NCBI GenBank assembly: GCA_019455245.1
Contig: JACFMR010000008.1
Location: 1-64,000, forward strand
Length of the DNA: 64,000 bases
Reading direction: 5' to 3'
DNA from: Opitutaceae bacterium
GTDB taxonomy: Bacteria; Verrucomicrobiota; Verrucomicrobiia; Opitutales; Opitutaceae
Part shown: in pieces, positions 49,929 through 58,085 of the stretch
Layout: each line of letters opens with the position of its first letter
Position numbering within the stretch: the first letter of the stretch is position 1
Made by a program: the position numbers and the translations under genes
Notes under the pieces: generated by a model
What the model was told of the DNA's origin: nothing
Databases searched by the model: none
Seen by the model: only the letters and a program-made list of their open reading frames with translations

Positions 49929-50249
49929 TACTGGATCGGAATCCGCTCTTTGTTGGCGGCGAGCCAGGTGGCGAAGGTCTGCAACTGTGGGTTGAGTTGC
50001 CGCGAACAGGCCGGGGCACGTGCACGGCCGTTCTGCATCCCGCCCGGCTTTAGCGGCCTCATCACCCGCTGCCGCAGCAATGGGGGGTCGGGGATTTCTA
50101 TCCGCAAGAAGCTGCCGCTGCCGCCAAACTTCGGCCGCCAACCGCGAGCTCTGCAGACGGCCGATGGCGCGGATCACGATGAACTCCACGATCTCGCGGC
50201 CGACCCCGACGAGACGCACAACCTTGCGCATGATTCTGCTCACCAAATC
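49929..50249. pseudogene. Coding debris, apparently of sulfatase-type genes
   Basis: On the + strand, 50172-50249 reads DHDELHDLAADPDETHNLAH, the phrase near the C-terminus of many sulfatases, but no sulfatase core precedes it. On the - strand, a short frame ending at 49929 reads NPQLQTFATWLAANKERIPI, also like the end of such a gene. Both are too short to be functional and face in opposite directions. I read them as remnants of decayed or rearranged genes. Confidence 0.45.
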
Positions 50250-50316
50250 TCCGTCACGGAAGCCTGCGCCCGGCTGCCCTTCCCTAAAACCGCAAACACC
50301 GCGTTGCACGCGAATC

Positions 50317-50345
50317 GCGAGTGTCACGTATTGCGTGACACTCGC
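50317..50345. other. Perfect hairpin with 12-bp stem
   Basis: GCGAGTGTCACG and CGTGACACTCGC pair perfectly around TATTG. No T-run follows on either side, so it is more likely an operator or a REP-type element than a terminator. It lies about 175 bp before the amidohydrolase start, in a gene-free stretch (49824-50519). Confidence 0.5.
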
Positions 50346-50519
50346 TTGGTTTCGGTTGGGCGTCCGGCGGGTGGACTGCTGTGCGTGTGGGGCATTACAG
50401 GCGGATGGTATCCAGTCTGACTGAAAAGACGGTCCGCGCGGGCTGGGTGCAGGTTTTGCGGTTCGAAGCCGGAGAATCTCCGTGTGTTTTTCGGGTTAAA
50501 CGCGCAGTTTCGTGGGCGC

Positions 50520-51374
50520 ATGGATCTCATCGACACGCACGTGCATCTGTTGCACCCGGAGTATTTTACCTACGACTGGTGCGCCGGTTTGGCGGGACTG
50601 GAAGGCAAAACGCATTCGCTCGACGCTTACCGGCGGGCGGTGGCCAATCACCCGGCGGGGCTGCGCGTCGAGGCGTTGCTCTTCATGGAAGCCGATGTGC
50701 CCGTGGATCAGCAGGCCACCGAGGCGGAGCTGTTCGGGCGGTTGGCGAACCGTGATCGCGCGACGCCGGCGCTGGTCGGGGTCATCGCCGGGGCGCGACC
50801 GGAGTTGGAAGGATTTGCGGCCCAGTTGGCGGAATGCAACGGCCTCGCCCGGGTGCGCGGGTTGCGCCGCGTGCTGCATACGCAACCGGACGAGGTGCTG
50901 GCCTCGCCGTTGCTGGCGGAGAACCTGCGCCGCCTGCCCGAGACCGGGCTGACTTTCGATCTGTGCATCCGGCCGCGACAACTGCCCTTGGTCGCCGCGT
51001 TGGTGTCGGTGTGTCCGCAAACGCAGTTCGTGCTCGATCATGCCGGAGCGCCCGATGTGGCCGGCGGTGATTTGGCGGCCTGGCGCACCGGCATCACCGA
51101 ACTCGCGGCCCGGCCCAACGTGGTGTGCAAGTTTTCCGGCCTCGGCAGCCTGGCGGATCCGACGCAACCGCTCACCCCGCAGGTGCGGCCGGTTTTTGAG
51201 CACTGCCTCGAATGTTTTTATCCCGAGCGGATGCTCTGGGGCAGCGACTGGCCGGTGGCGGCCGACATGAGCGCGTGGCTGCAAACGACGGCGGATTTGC
51301 TGGGCGAACTGCGTGACCACGAACAGGCGGCCATCGCGTCAGGCAATGCGAACCGGGTTTACCGGTTGAATTAG
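50520..51374 (+). CDS. TIM-barrel amidohydrolase, lactonase-like (COG3618 type)
   Basis: The 284-residue product starts MDLIDTHVHLLHPEYFTYDW, with the metal-binding HxH at 7-9. FVLDHAGAPDVAGGDLAAW follows, and then RMLWGSDWPVAADMSAWL, with the conserved Asp of the SDWP motif. These are features of the amidohydrolase-2 family that includes sugar lactonases such as L-fucono- and L-rhamnono-lactonases. Its last 21 codons form the left copy of a 63-bp direct repeat. ATG 50520 was chosen. Confidence 0.85.
   Translation: MDLIDTHVHLLHPEYFTYDWCAGLAGLEGKTHSLDAYRRAVANHPAGLRVEALLFMEADVPVDQQATEAELFGRLANRDRATPALVGVIAGARPELEGFAAQLAECNGLARVRGLRRVLHTQPDEVLASPLLAENLRRLPETGLTFDLCIRPRQLPLVAALVSVCPQTQFVLDHAGAPDVAGGDLAAWRTGITELAARPNVVCKFSGLGSLADPTQPLTPQVRPVFEHCLECFYPERMLWGSDWPVAADMSAWLQTTADLLGELRDHEQAAIASGNANRVYRLN
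51310..51372. repeat. 63-bp direct repeat, left copy
   Basis: It is the 3' end of the amidohydrolase gene. Bases 51310-51372 match 53328-53390 at 62 of 63 positions; the one difference (T at 51314, C at 53332) is silent in an Arg codon. The offset between the copies is 2018 bp, and the S41 peptidase gene lies between them. Confidence 0.9.
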
Positions 51375-51420
51375 TACGTCCTTGTAGGAACATCCTGTAT
51401 CAAGTTCAGTCACAGACCGG

Positions 51421-53280
51421 ATGCGTTTTCCCCAAACCGTTCTGCTAGTATGGATTATGGTGTCAGGTTCGGGTCTGCTGGTCAGGGCGGATATATCACC
51501 AGCGGATGCGGCCACAGTGGAGCGACTGGCGGCGTATGCGCGGCTTTATGGTTATGTGCGCTGGTTTCAGCCCAGCGATGAATGCGCCGAGGTGGACTGG
51601 GATCGTTTGGCTGTGCTTGGTGCGTCCGAAGTACTACAAGCTCACGAGTCCGGCGGATTGCTGCCAGTCCTGGACAGGGTTTTCCGACCGGTCGCGCCGA
51701 CCCTTGGCTTGCGCCGGGCTGGCTCCGCCGAAGTTAAGTGGCCAGGGGAATTGCCGGAGCTGAGCGGTCGGGTCACCTATTGGCAGCACCGTGGCGTGAA
51801 GCTCGTGAGCCGGCCATCGCCCTATATAAGTCGGCGCGTGATCAGCGGAGACGAAAGCGAGGAGCGTAAGCCGCTGTTCGAAGGTTCGCCAATCGCCGCT
51901 CCGGTGCTGATCAAGGCGTTGGGGTACGACCTTGAGGCCCGCATTCTTCTCGCCCTGCCTGTGGATCAAGAGAACCGAACCACCGAAGCCTTGGATACGG
52001 AATTCGCTGCACTCAAGGAGCGGCTTGCCTTGGTCGAGTATGTCCAAGGCGACCTTAATGATCCGGCAGTGCGCGTAGCCGGTGTCGTAGTTCTCTGGAA
52101 TGTCATGCAGCATTTTTTTCCGTACCATGCCGAGACCGGTATCGACTGGACGGATCAGCTGCGACCGGCGCTGCGGGCTGCGATCGAGGCGGAGACGCCG
52201 GACGATTACCGTGATGGCCTGTGCCGGCTGGTGGCGCGATTGCAGGACGGACATGGCGTGTACTACACCGAAATGAACGCGCAGCGCGCGCCGGTTCATG
52301 AGCATGCTGATACCACCGGAGGTTTGCCCATCCGCGTGACAATGGTCGATAATGAGGTGAGCGTCACCGCTGTGCGTGAACCGTCGGGCTTCTTGAAGGG
52401 CGATGTAATCTTGTCTGTCGGCGGCATCCCAGCACATGAGGTGCTTGCCGCACGCGAGGAACTCGTCGCGGGATCGCCTCACCTGCGGCGTTTTCGGGCA
52501 TTGAACCGCTTCGGGCAGGGGCCTGTCGGCACGACCTTTGAAGTGCTCGTGTTGCGTGACGGCATGCAGGTGACGGTCCCCGTGACCCTCGAAACCGACC
52601 AGCGCGGATATTTCTTCAACGCAATGCCGGAGTTTGAGCTGCCTTCACTGGCGGAGGTCGCCCCGGGGATCTTTTACGTCAATCTCGTGACCTGCACCAA
52701 GACCGATTACGCGGCGCGTCTCGACGACTTGGCGCAGGCGAAGGGTGTAATCTTTGATTGGCGTTGGGATGGCCGCCGGCGCCCGCTCAGCGGCCCGCCG
52801 ATCTCGGTGGTGACCGATGTGATTCCCCATCTCACCGAGACCGAGGTTCGTTCCGCGCCCTTCTTGGTGCCGCAGATCGTGCTCCCGGACCGGGAAGGTT
52901 GGACTTGGTGGGATGGAAGCTGGCCGCTAAAACCGAAGTTGCCGCGCTTCGCCGGCAAGGTTGCCTTCATCACCACTCCAGGTGTCGTAAGCTATGGCGA
53001 AACCTGCATGGCGATCATCGACCACTACCGGCTGGCGAAGATCGTGGGCGAGCCGACGGCAGGCTGCAATGGTAACGCCAATTTCCTGCCTCTCCCAGGT
53101 GGTGGCACGCTGATGTGGACCGGGATGCGCGTGACCAAGCATGATGGGAGTCAACTATACCTGCACGGCTACCAACCGGACATCCCGGTGGCTCGAACTA
53201 TTGTTGCGATAAAGGCCGGACGTGACGATGTGGTTGAGCAGGCGATCGCTATGATCCAAGCTGAAAAGGGTGATCGATAG
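51421..53280 (+). CDS. Secreted S41-family serine peptidase (C-terminal processing type)
   Basis: The 619-residue product has a signal peptide (TVLLVWIMVSGSGLLVRA). An N-terminal region precedes a PDZ-like part (about 295-370: LKGDVILSVGGIPAHEVLAA) and the S41 core (FYVNLVTCTKTDYAARLDDL, KGVIFDWRWDG, AFITTPGVVSYGETCMAIID, LAKIVGEPTAGCNGNANFLP). The Ser of VVSYGE and Lys of the KIVGEPTAG region are in the places expected for the S41 catalytic pair. It cleaves secreted or cell-wall-linked proteins. The gene is less GC-rich than its neighbours and lies between the 63-bp direct repeats, a sign of acquisition. Confidence 0.85.
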   Translation: MRFPQTVLLVWIMVSGSGLLVRADISPADAATVERLAAYARLYGYVRWFQPSDECAEVDWDRLAVLGASEVLQAHESGGLLPVLDRVFRPVAPTLGLRRAGSAEVKWPGELPELSGRVTYWQHRGVKLVSRPSPYISRRVISGDESEERKPLFEGSPIAAPVLIKALGYDLEARILLALPVDQENRTTEALDTEFAALKERLALVEYVQGDLNDPAVRVAGVVVLWNVMQHFFPYHAETGIDWTDQLRPALRAAIEAETPDDYRDGLCRLVARLQDGHGVYYTEMNAQRAPVHEHADTTGGLPIRVTMVDNEVSVTAVREPSGFLKGDVILSVGGIPAHEVLAAREELVAGSPHLRRFRALNRFGQGPVGTTFEVLVLRDGMQVTVPVTLETDQRGYFFNAMPEFELPSLAEVAPGIFYVNLVTCTKTDYAARLDDLAQAKGVIFDWRWDGRRRPLSGPPISVVTDVIPHLTETEVRSAPFLVPQIVLPDREGWTWWDGSWPLKPKLPRFAGKVAFITTPGVVSYGETCMAIIDHYRLAKIVGEPTAGCNGNANFLPLPGGGTLMWTGMRVTKHDGSQLYLHGYQPDIPVARTIVAIKAGRDDVVEQAIAMIQAEKGDR

Positions 53281-53327
53281 AACGGCACGGTTGATTGTCA
53301 GTTTTTTGTTATAAGAATGGGATGGTT

Positions 53328-53390
53328 TGCGCGACCACGAACAGGCGGCCATCGCGTCAGGCAATGCGAACCGGGTTTACCGGTTGAATT
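53328..53390. repeat. 63-bp direct repeat, right copy
   Basis: It is an orphan copy of the amidohydrolase 3' end, without the rest of the gene. It ends TTGAATTGA where the left copy has TTGAATTAG. Its presence shows that the 2018-bp unit was added at the gene's 3' end, or that a former neighbouring gene was deleted down to its tail. Confidence 0.9.
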
Positions 53391-53425
53391 GAGTTTCGTG
53401 CCAACCGGCTGCAGGCAGAAAATAA

Positions 53426-53468
53426 ATGTGTAAAGTTAGCTTGACACATGACAAGCATCCTTTACAGG
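53426..53468 (+). promoter_or_regulatory. Putative promoter and operator of the XRE membrane-protein unit
   Basis: ATGTGTAAAG-TTAG-CTTGACACAT (53426-53449) is an imperfect palindrome with 9 of 10 arm matches. It contains a TTGACA box (53441-53446). A further CTTTACA half-site lies at 53460-53466. The arrangement suggests a repressor site over the promoter, with the XRE regulator at 54353 as the natural candidate. Confidence 0.5.
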
Positions 53469-53475
53469 TGGTGGC

Positions 53476-53919
53476 ATGAAAGAAACATCTGTTACCGCTC
53501 CCGAGGAAGTTGCGAAAGTTCAGCGTTCATTTCGCAAGGAATTCAAATTCAATGTGTGGTTGGCCGTGGCGACCGTTACGTATCTCATTACGCTGTATCT
53601 TGTGCGCGAGAACCCGGATTGGGCTCCGGGGGTGAAGGTTGCGGTGACGCTGCTCCCGATATTGCCCGGACTGCTTTACCTGCGCAACGGGCTGAAGTTA
53701 CTCCGTCGCATGGATGAACTGCAGCGGCGGATCCAATTCGAGGCGTAGTTGTTCGCTGCCGTCGGCACGGTGGTCGTGAGCGCCATCATCAATGTGCTCA
53801 ACGCCAACGGCATCATCTGGGAGAAATATCCGCATGGCTTGGAAATGAGCGGCACCTATCTGGCCATGCTTTCCCTGTGGTGCTTCGGCATCTCAATCGC
53901 CACGCGCCGTTACCAATAA
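53476..53919 (+). pseudogene. Small membrane protein interrupted by an in-frame TAG
   Basis: From ATG 53476 the frame reads 90 residues to TAG at 53746-53748, then continues open to TAA at 53917-53919. The adjacent paralogue (53931-54356) reads MDELQRRIQMEAWLFAA where this one reads MDELQRRIQFEA-stop-LFAA, so the TAG replaces Trp (TGG to TAG). It has several hydrophobic segments. A single nonsense mutation or a sequencing error is likely; suppression of TAG is not supported elsewhere. Confidence 0.85.
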
Positions 53920-53930
53920 ATTAATAACCC

Positions 53931-54356
53931 ATGAAAATCGCCGTCACCTCTCGCGACCTATATTCTCTTAAAAAGGACCTCTTGCAAAGTTTCTGGTTCG
54001 TCGTGGCCGGAGCCGTGACCGTCTACAGTCATGTCCTGCTGGAAAAGTCTGCCGAGGGCGGTCCGGTCTTGAAATGGCTGCTCGCGCTATCGCCATTCGC
54101 GCCGCTGTTTCTTTACGTGCGCACTGTGCTCAGGGCGATTCGGGCCATGGACGAATTGCAGCGCCGCATCCAGATGGAGGCGTGGCTCTTTGCGGCCATC
54201 GGAACCCTATTTGCCACCACAGCGGTCAACGTCCTGCACGAAAACCGCCTGCTCACGATGCTGTTTCAACCGGGACTGGGGCTGCCGGGGACCGCTGTCG
54301 TCATGTTCCTGCTTCTGCTGCTCGGCGGGTTCATGGCCAATCGCCGCTACCAATGA
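53931..54356 (+). CDS. Small membrane protein, paralogue of the interrupted gene
   Basis: The 141-residue product has four hydrophobic segments: FWFVVAGAVTVYSHVLL, WLLALSPFAPLFLYV, LFAAIGTLFATTAVNVL and TAVVMFLLLLLGGFMA, with the charged segment RAMDELQRRIQMEAW between the second and third. It is the intact paralogue of 53476-53919. Its stop overlaps the XRE gene start (ATGA). Family unknown; such small membrane proteins often accompany XRE regulators. Confidence 0.75.
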   Translation: MKIAVTSRDLYSLKKDLLQSFWFVVAGAVTVYSHVLLEKSAEGGPVLKWLLALSPFAPLFLYVRTVLRAIRAMDELQRRIQMEAWLFAAIGTLFATTAVNVLHENRLLTMLFQPGLGLPGTAVVMFLLLLLGGFMANRRYQ

Positions 54357-54550
54357 AAAACCAGCTCCGGGAATTGCGGGCCGCGCACAATTGGTCGCAG
54401 GGCGCCTTGGCGGACGAGCTCGGGGTGTCGCGCCAGACCGTCAATGCGATCGAGACCGGCAAATACGATCCCAGTCTGCCGCTCGCCTTCAAGCTCGCCA
54501 AACTGTTCAAGAAGCCGATCGAGGAAATTTTTCTAGCTGAAGATATCTAA
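54353..54550 (+). CDS. XRE-family transcriptional regulator, 65 residues
   Basis: The whole protein is one Cro/CI helix-turn-helix: LRELRAAHNWSQGALADELG, then VSRQTVNAIETGKYDPSLPL and FKLAKLFKKPIEEIFLAEDI. The NAIETGKYDPSLPLAFK wording is typical of the small XRE regulators paired with membrane proteins. It overlaps the preceding membrane-protein gene by 4 bp. Autoregulation via the operator at 53426-53449 is likely but inferred. Confidence 0.92.
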   Translation: MKNQLRELRAAHNWSQGALADELGVSRQTVNAIETGKYDPSLPLAFKLAKLFKKPIEEIFLAEDI

Positions 54551-54576
54551 TCTACATTCGCTCTCTCATACTTCTC

Positions 54577-54960
54577 ATGCACTCAACAACACTGGCCAAT
54601 AAATTATTGAAAGGCTTTGCCCTGTTGCAGGTTCTGATAGCTTTAATCATTCTGGTGATAGGCCAGCCGCCAGCGCAGTTCAACTGGACGACAGCTTCAG
54701 TATTGATCTCTGGTGCGCTCGTCATGTTGTTTTGTGCACGAGAGACAATCAACGACGAGAGGGTCGAACAGTTGAAGCTGAAGGCCTGCAAAATCGGCCT
54801 GTTCTCAGGCGCACTCATCGCCATGTTGGCGAACTTTCTTTCGACGATGTCCGGAGCATCCATGCCGTTCTCGGCATTTGATGTTCTTATCGTGATCATG
54901 CTTATTTCCCTTGGGTGCTTTTATTTCTGGCGGTGGCAGGATTCGCGTCCTGAAACTTGA
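54577..54960 (+). CDS. Small membrane protein, 127 residues
   Basis: It has four hydrophobic segments (LLQVLIALIILVIG, ASVLISGALVMLF, IGLFSGALIAMLANFL, DVLIVIMLISLGCFYFW). A charged loop, CARETINDERVEQLKLKACK, resembles the E-x-x-x-D-E-R-V-x-x-x-K motif of DUF2178-like proteins that accompany XRE regulators. It follows the XRE gene by 26 bp, and its 3' end overlaps the convergent FAD oxidoreductase gene by 59 bp. Lower GC than neighbours. Confidence 0.7.
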   Translation: MHSTTLANKLLKGFALLQVLIALIILVIGQPPAQFNWTTASVLISGALVMLFCARETINDERVEQLKLKACKIGLFSGALIAMLANFLSTMSGASMPFSAFDVLIVIMLISLGCFYFWRWQDSRPET

Positions 54961-56614
54961 GTGGTCGTTCAGCCAAGTGCATCACATGCGCGTGCGGGTC
55001 ACCTTCGGCGGGGTCGAGGTGTTGTTCGGGCCAGGTCAGTTCGACGCCGCGGGCGCGGAGCAGGGTTTGGAAATGGGTGCGGCGGTCGGTGTCGGCGTGC
55101 ACGGCCCGGGGTGTGAGTGAGTCGCGCAGGCAAAGGGCGGCGAGCGCGCCGGCGGCCTCGCCGATGTTCCATTCGACGGGATGCAGCCGGTAACAGCCGT
55201 TGGTGATATGAGTCGTGCCGATGTTTTTGCACGCCGGCAGCAGGTTCTGCATTCGTACCGGAATCAGGGCGCCGAGAGGGATTTGAAACGGCAGCGACGG
55301 CACGTCGAGGTAGTTGTCGCCGCCGCAGGACGGGTGCAGGTCGATGCGATAATAACCGACGCCGACGCTGTCCTCGTATTCGCGGGCGCGATCGGCCCCG
55401 GCGGGCAGGTGGGCGGCGGACACATCCTGCTCACGAATCGTGGTCAGGGCCCGGATGCGGCGGGACTCGCGAATGTAGGGTGCCATCGCGAGTCCGTCGA
55501 CCGTGCCGAGAATGTCGGGGCGCAGGCGCAGGCCCGGCCAGCCGGTGCCGCCGTCGGGGTTGGGCGCCTCGGTTTGCAACCAGTGGAAGACCGACAGGCT
55601 CAGTTGTTTCGCATCGGCATACAGTTTTCCCCGTTCCTCCGGCGGCGTGGTGACGAGGTCGCCGCCGAGGTAGTCGATCATCGGCCAGTTGACCATTACG
55701 ACGTCGCTCGTGTAGGCGCCGGGGGCGAACAGGTCGCGATCGAGGATGCGGCGAAAAGTCCAGAGGCCGGAAAACAGGCCGAGCTTTTCGCGGTGAGGTG
55801 CGAACCGGTAGGTCATCGGCTCCATAGTGCGCGGGTTGAGTCCGCTCCAGCCGAGCCAGGGGCCGGGCCACGGCGGAGTCAGCGGGGCACGATAGTTGCG
55901 CCAGTAATCGTAATCGCGCGGCGGCGGACCGACGGGATCGGCGTCGTCGAGATACTCCAGCGCAAAGCACCACGAGAAGGCTTGGCAATTGGCCGGCTGC
56001 GGAGCGTCGGCGGCGTTGGGTTCACCGGTTTGGTCGCGCGATTCACGCCCGGTGACCGATTCGGTGGCGCTGAGCATCAGCAGGTCGCCGAGTTCGGTGG
56101 CGTCGAGAAACATCGCCGCCGTGATGCGCACGGTGGCGCCCGATGCCGTCGCGGTTAATTGCACGGCGGCGAGCCGGTCGGTGCCGTCTTTTTCGACGGC
56201 GACGGGCACGTGTTGCGTGAGCACGAGCAAACGGCCGTTGGCCCGATGCGGCGCGAGCATCGCCTTGAGCACGACGAGCGCGACCTTGGGTTCGTGGCAG
56301 AGCGGCGACACCCAGCCGTTGCCGGGATTGAGCCGCGGATGGGCGCGGGCTTCGGGTCGCAACGGACAATGGGTGCGGTAATGCTCACGCACGGACTCGC
56401 GAAAACGCGCATAGCTGGCGGTGCGGCCGAAGCGCTCGATCCAGCCGTGTTCGTCGGGCGGCACAGCCTGCGACGTGAGTTGGCCGCCGATCCACGCGGT
56501 TTCCTCGGTGAGGATGACCTTGGCGCCGGATTCGAGCGCGGCGAGCGCGGCGGCACAGCCGCCCACGCCGCCGCCGATGATGGCGATGTCGGTTTGAAAA
56601 TGTTGCCCCGGCAT
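54902..56614 (-). CDS. FAD-dependent oxidoreductase (FAD_oxidored type)
   Basis: The 570-residue product starts with an FAD-binding Rossmann motif (DIAIIGGGVGGCAAALAALE) and GAKVILTEETAWIGGQLTSQ, which defines this FAD family. Later parts include AAMFLDATELGDLLMLS, with the second nucleotide-binding stretch, and NLLPACKNIGTTHITNGCYR followed by WNIGEAAGALAALCLRD. There is no signal peptide. Its electron acceptor and substrate are unknown. In these genomes such genes often lie beside sugar catabolism genes. Confidence 0.85.
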   Translation of the reverse strand: MPGQHFQTDIAIIGGGVGGCAAALAALESGAKVILTEETAWIGGQLTSQAVPPDEHGWIERFGRTASYARFRESVREHYRTHCPLRPEARAHPRLNPGNGWVSPLCHEPKVALVVLKAMLAPHRANGRLLVLTQHVPVAVEKDGTDRLAAVQLTATASGATVRITAAMFLDATELGDLLMLSATESVTGRESRDQTGEPNAADAPQPANCQAFSWCFALEYLDDADPVGPPPRDYDYWRNYRAPLTPPWPGPWLGWSGLNPRTMEPMTYRFAPHREKLGLFSGLWTFRRILDRDLFAPGAYTSDVVMVNWPMIDYLGGDLVTTPPEERGKLYADAKQLSLSVFHWLQTEAPNPDGGTGWPGLRLRPDILGTVDGLAMAPYIRESRRIRALTTIREQDVSAAHLPAGADRAREYEDSVGVGYYRIDLHPSCGGDNYLDVPSLPFQIPLGALIPVRMQNLLPACKNIGTTHITNGCYRLHPVEWNIGEAAGALAALCLRDSLTPRAVHADTDRRTHFQTLLRARGVELTWPEQHLDPAEGDPHAHVMHLAERPLKFQDANPATARNKSTQGK

Positions 56615-56710
56615 GAGCCGTGCACACTAGCCGCGATCTGGCAGATTCCGCCAGCACAATGGGCCGGTGTCATGCAACGAAAGAACCTATTAGGTTACTT
56701 TCATTGGGTT

Positions 56711-56738
56711 CGCGGGCGCGCACGAGGCGCGCCCCTAC
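56711..56738. repeat. REP-like palindrome, single unit
   Basis: A 28-bp copy of the left half of the 45698-45771 element in the opposite direction: it ends CGCCCCTAC and contains the GCGCGC-ACGAG-GCGCGC palindrome. It lies between the FAD oxidoreductase and the Gfo/Idh/MocA gene. Confidence 0.65.
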
Positions 56739-56789
56739 GGCGCTGGGCCATCGCGTGTTGAGGGCAACGCGCGCCACCTTCTCAGGAGA

Positions 56790-57890
56790 TCAGACTTCCG
56801 TGACGGGCTGCACGTTGACGAAACGACCGGTTTCGGCGCTGCGTTTGGCGGCGAGGCAGGCGTAGACGCTTTCGAGACCGGCGCGCAGCGGCGTGGCCGA
56901 TTTGGCGCGGCCGCGGATGACGTCACTGAAATTGGCGACGAGTTTGGCGTCGCCGCCGAAGTGTTCCAAGCCCTCGGGCGGGGAGAAGACCTCGGGCTGC
57001 GTGTCTGGGGCGTGGGGCACGACGCGCAGGTCGTTGGCATACCAGTCGAAGCGCAGGGTGCCGCGCAGGCCGGAAACGGTGGCCCCGCGGGCGGCGGCGG
57101 AGTTGCGCGTGTAGAACACCTGAGTGTAAACGCCCTGCGCACCGTTGGCGAACTCGAGCAACGCGCTGGAGGCATCTTCGTTCATGCCGGTTTCGGGCGT
57201 GCCGATGGACGGGTAATACGCCGCGTCGGGATCGCCGCCGGGCGGTTCGAGCGATTGGTCGCGATGCACGCGGCCGCAGGCCTTCATGGCGGCGACGCGC
57301 ACGATTGGCGCGCCGGCGAGATACGCGAGGTAGTCGAAGTCATGCGTGGCCTTCTGCAAAAACAGACCCTGCGTGATGCGGTGGTCGCGATACCAGCGGT
57401 CGAAATACACGTGGCCGTAGGGCACGTAATTGATGCCGAGAAAATGTTCGGCCCGGCCGATCGCACCGGCGTCGATGCGGCGCTTGGCCTCGACGCAGAG
57501 TTGGCTGACCCGCAGCGGAAAACTGACCACGACCTCGGCGCGTGCGTTTTGCCACGCCTTTTCCAAAGCACGGGCCTGGCGCAGCGAAGTGGCGATGGGT
57601 TTTTCCAAGAACAGTGGCAGGCCGGCCTGGGCCACGGCGGCAGCATAGGGTGCGTGCAGGTTGCAGCGGGTGCCGATGAGCAGGGCATCGGGCCGGCCGC
57701 GACGCAGCAGGGAGGAGACGGTGGGGAAGAACCGGGCGTCGGTGCGGTCGGCCGCGGGCAGACGGGCGCGGGCGCCGGATTCGTCGGGATCGACCACGCC
57801 GGTGACGCGGCACTCGGGATCGTGGGCCTGGAGGCCTTGCACGATGTTGCAGATGCGATTGCCGGCGCCGATGATGCCGAGTCTGATCAT
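56790..57890 (-). CDS. Gfo/Idh/MocA-family oxidoreductase
   Basis: The 366-residue product has the Rossmann start MIRLGIIGAGNRICNIVQGL, VTGVVDPDESG, LPLFLEKPIATSLRQA (with the conserved EKP) and KATHDFDYLAYLAGAP. It probably oxidises a sugar or sugar acid with NAD(P). It is not closely similar to the family member at 10575. The FAD oxidoreductase gene follows 175 bp downstream on the same strand, separated by a REP-like element. ATG 57888-57890 was chosen. Confidence 0.9.
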   Translation of the reverse strand: MIRLGIIGAGNRICNIVQGLQAHDPECRVTGVVDPDESGARARLPAADRTDARFFPTVSSLLRRGRPDALLIGTRCNLHAPYAAAVAQAGLPLFLEKPIATSLRQARALEKAWQNARAEVVVSFPLRVSQLCVEAKRRIDAGAIGRAEHFLGINYVPYGHVYFDRWYRDHRITQGLFLQKATHDFDYLAYLAGAPIVRVAAMKACGRVHRDQSLEPPGGDPDAAYYPSIGTPETGMNEDASSALLEFANGAQGVYTQVFYTRNSAAARGATVSGLRGTLRFDWYANDLRVVPHAPDTQPEVFSPPEGLEHFGGDAKLVANFSDVIRGRAKSATPLRAGLESVYACLAAKRSAETGRFVNVQPVTEV

Positions 57891-58085
57891 GGATGATGGG
57901 GTGGTGGAAAATCTGCCGCATGCCAAACGGCAAATCGCGCCCGGGGCAAAACGACTTGCGGTGGCGACGCCTGGCCAACCCGCGGGCAAGGACACAGATA
58001 ACCGTTGCGTGACGGGGCGACAGCCTTACAACCAGCGCCTGATTGCCGCGTCCCTTGCGGCATCGTTCACGACCCCGATTTTCGC
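57891..58085. other. Divergent promoter region between sugar oxidoreductase and cstA
   Basis: This 195-bp gap lies between divergent genes and must contain both promoters. I see no clear -35/-10 pair or inverted repeat. Confidence 0.4.

Noticed and set aside
53746..53748. TAG read as an amino acid (pyrrolysine or recoded) in the membrane-protein gene
   Set aside because: The S41 gene ends at TAG and many other genes use normal stops; nothing suggests suppression. A Trp-to-stop mutation explains it.
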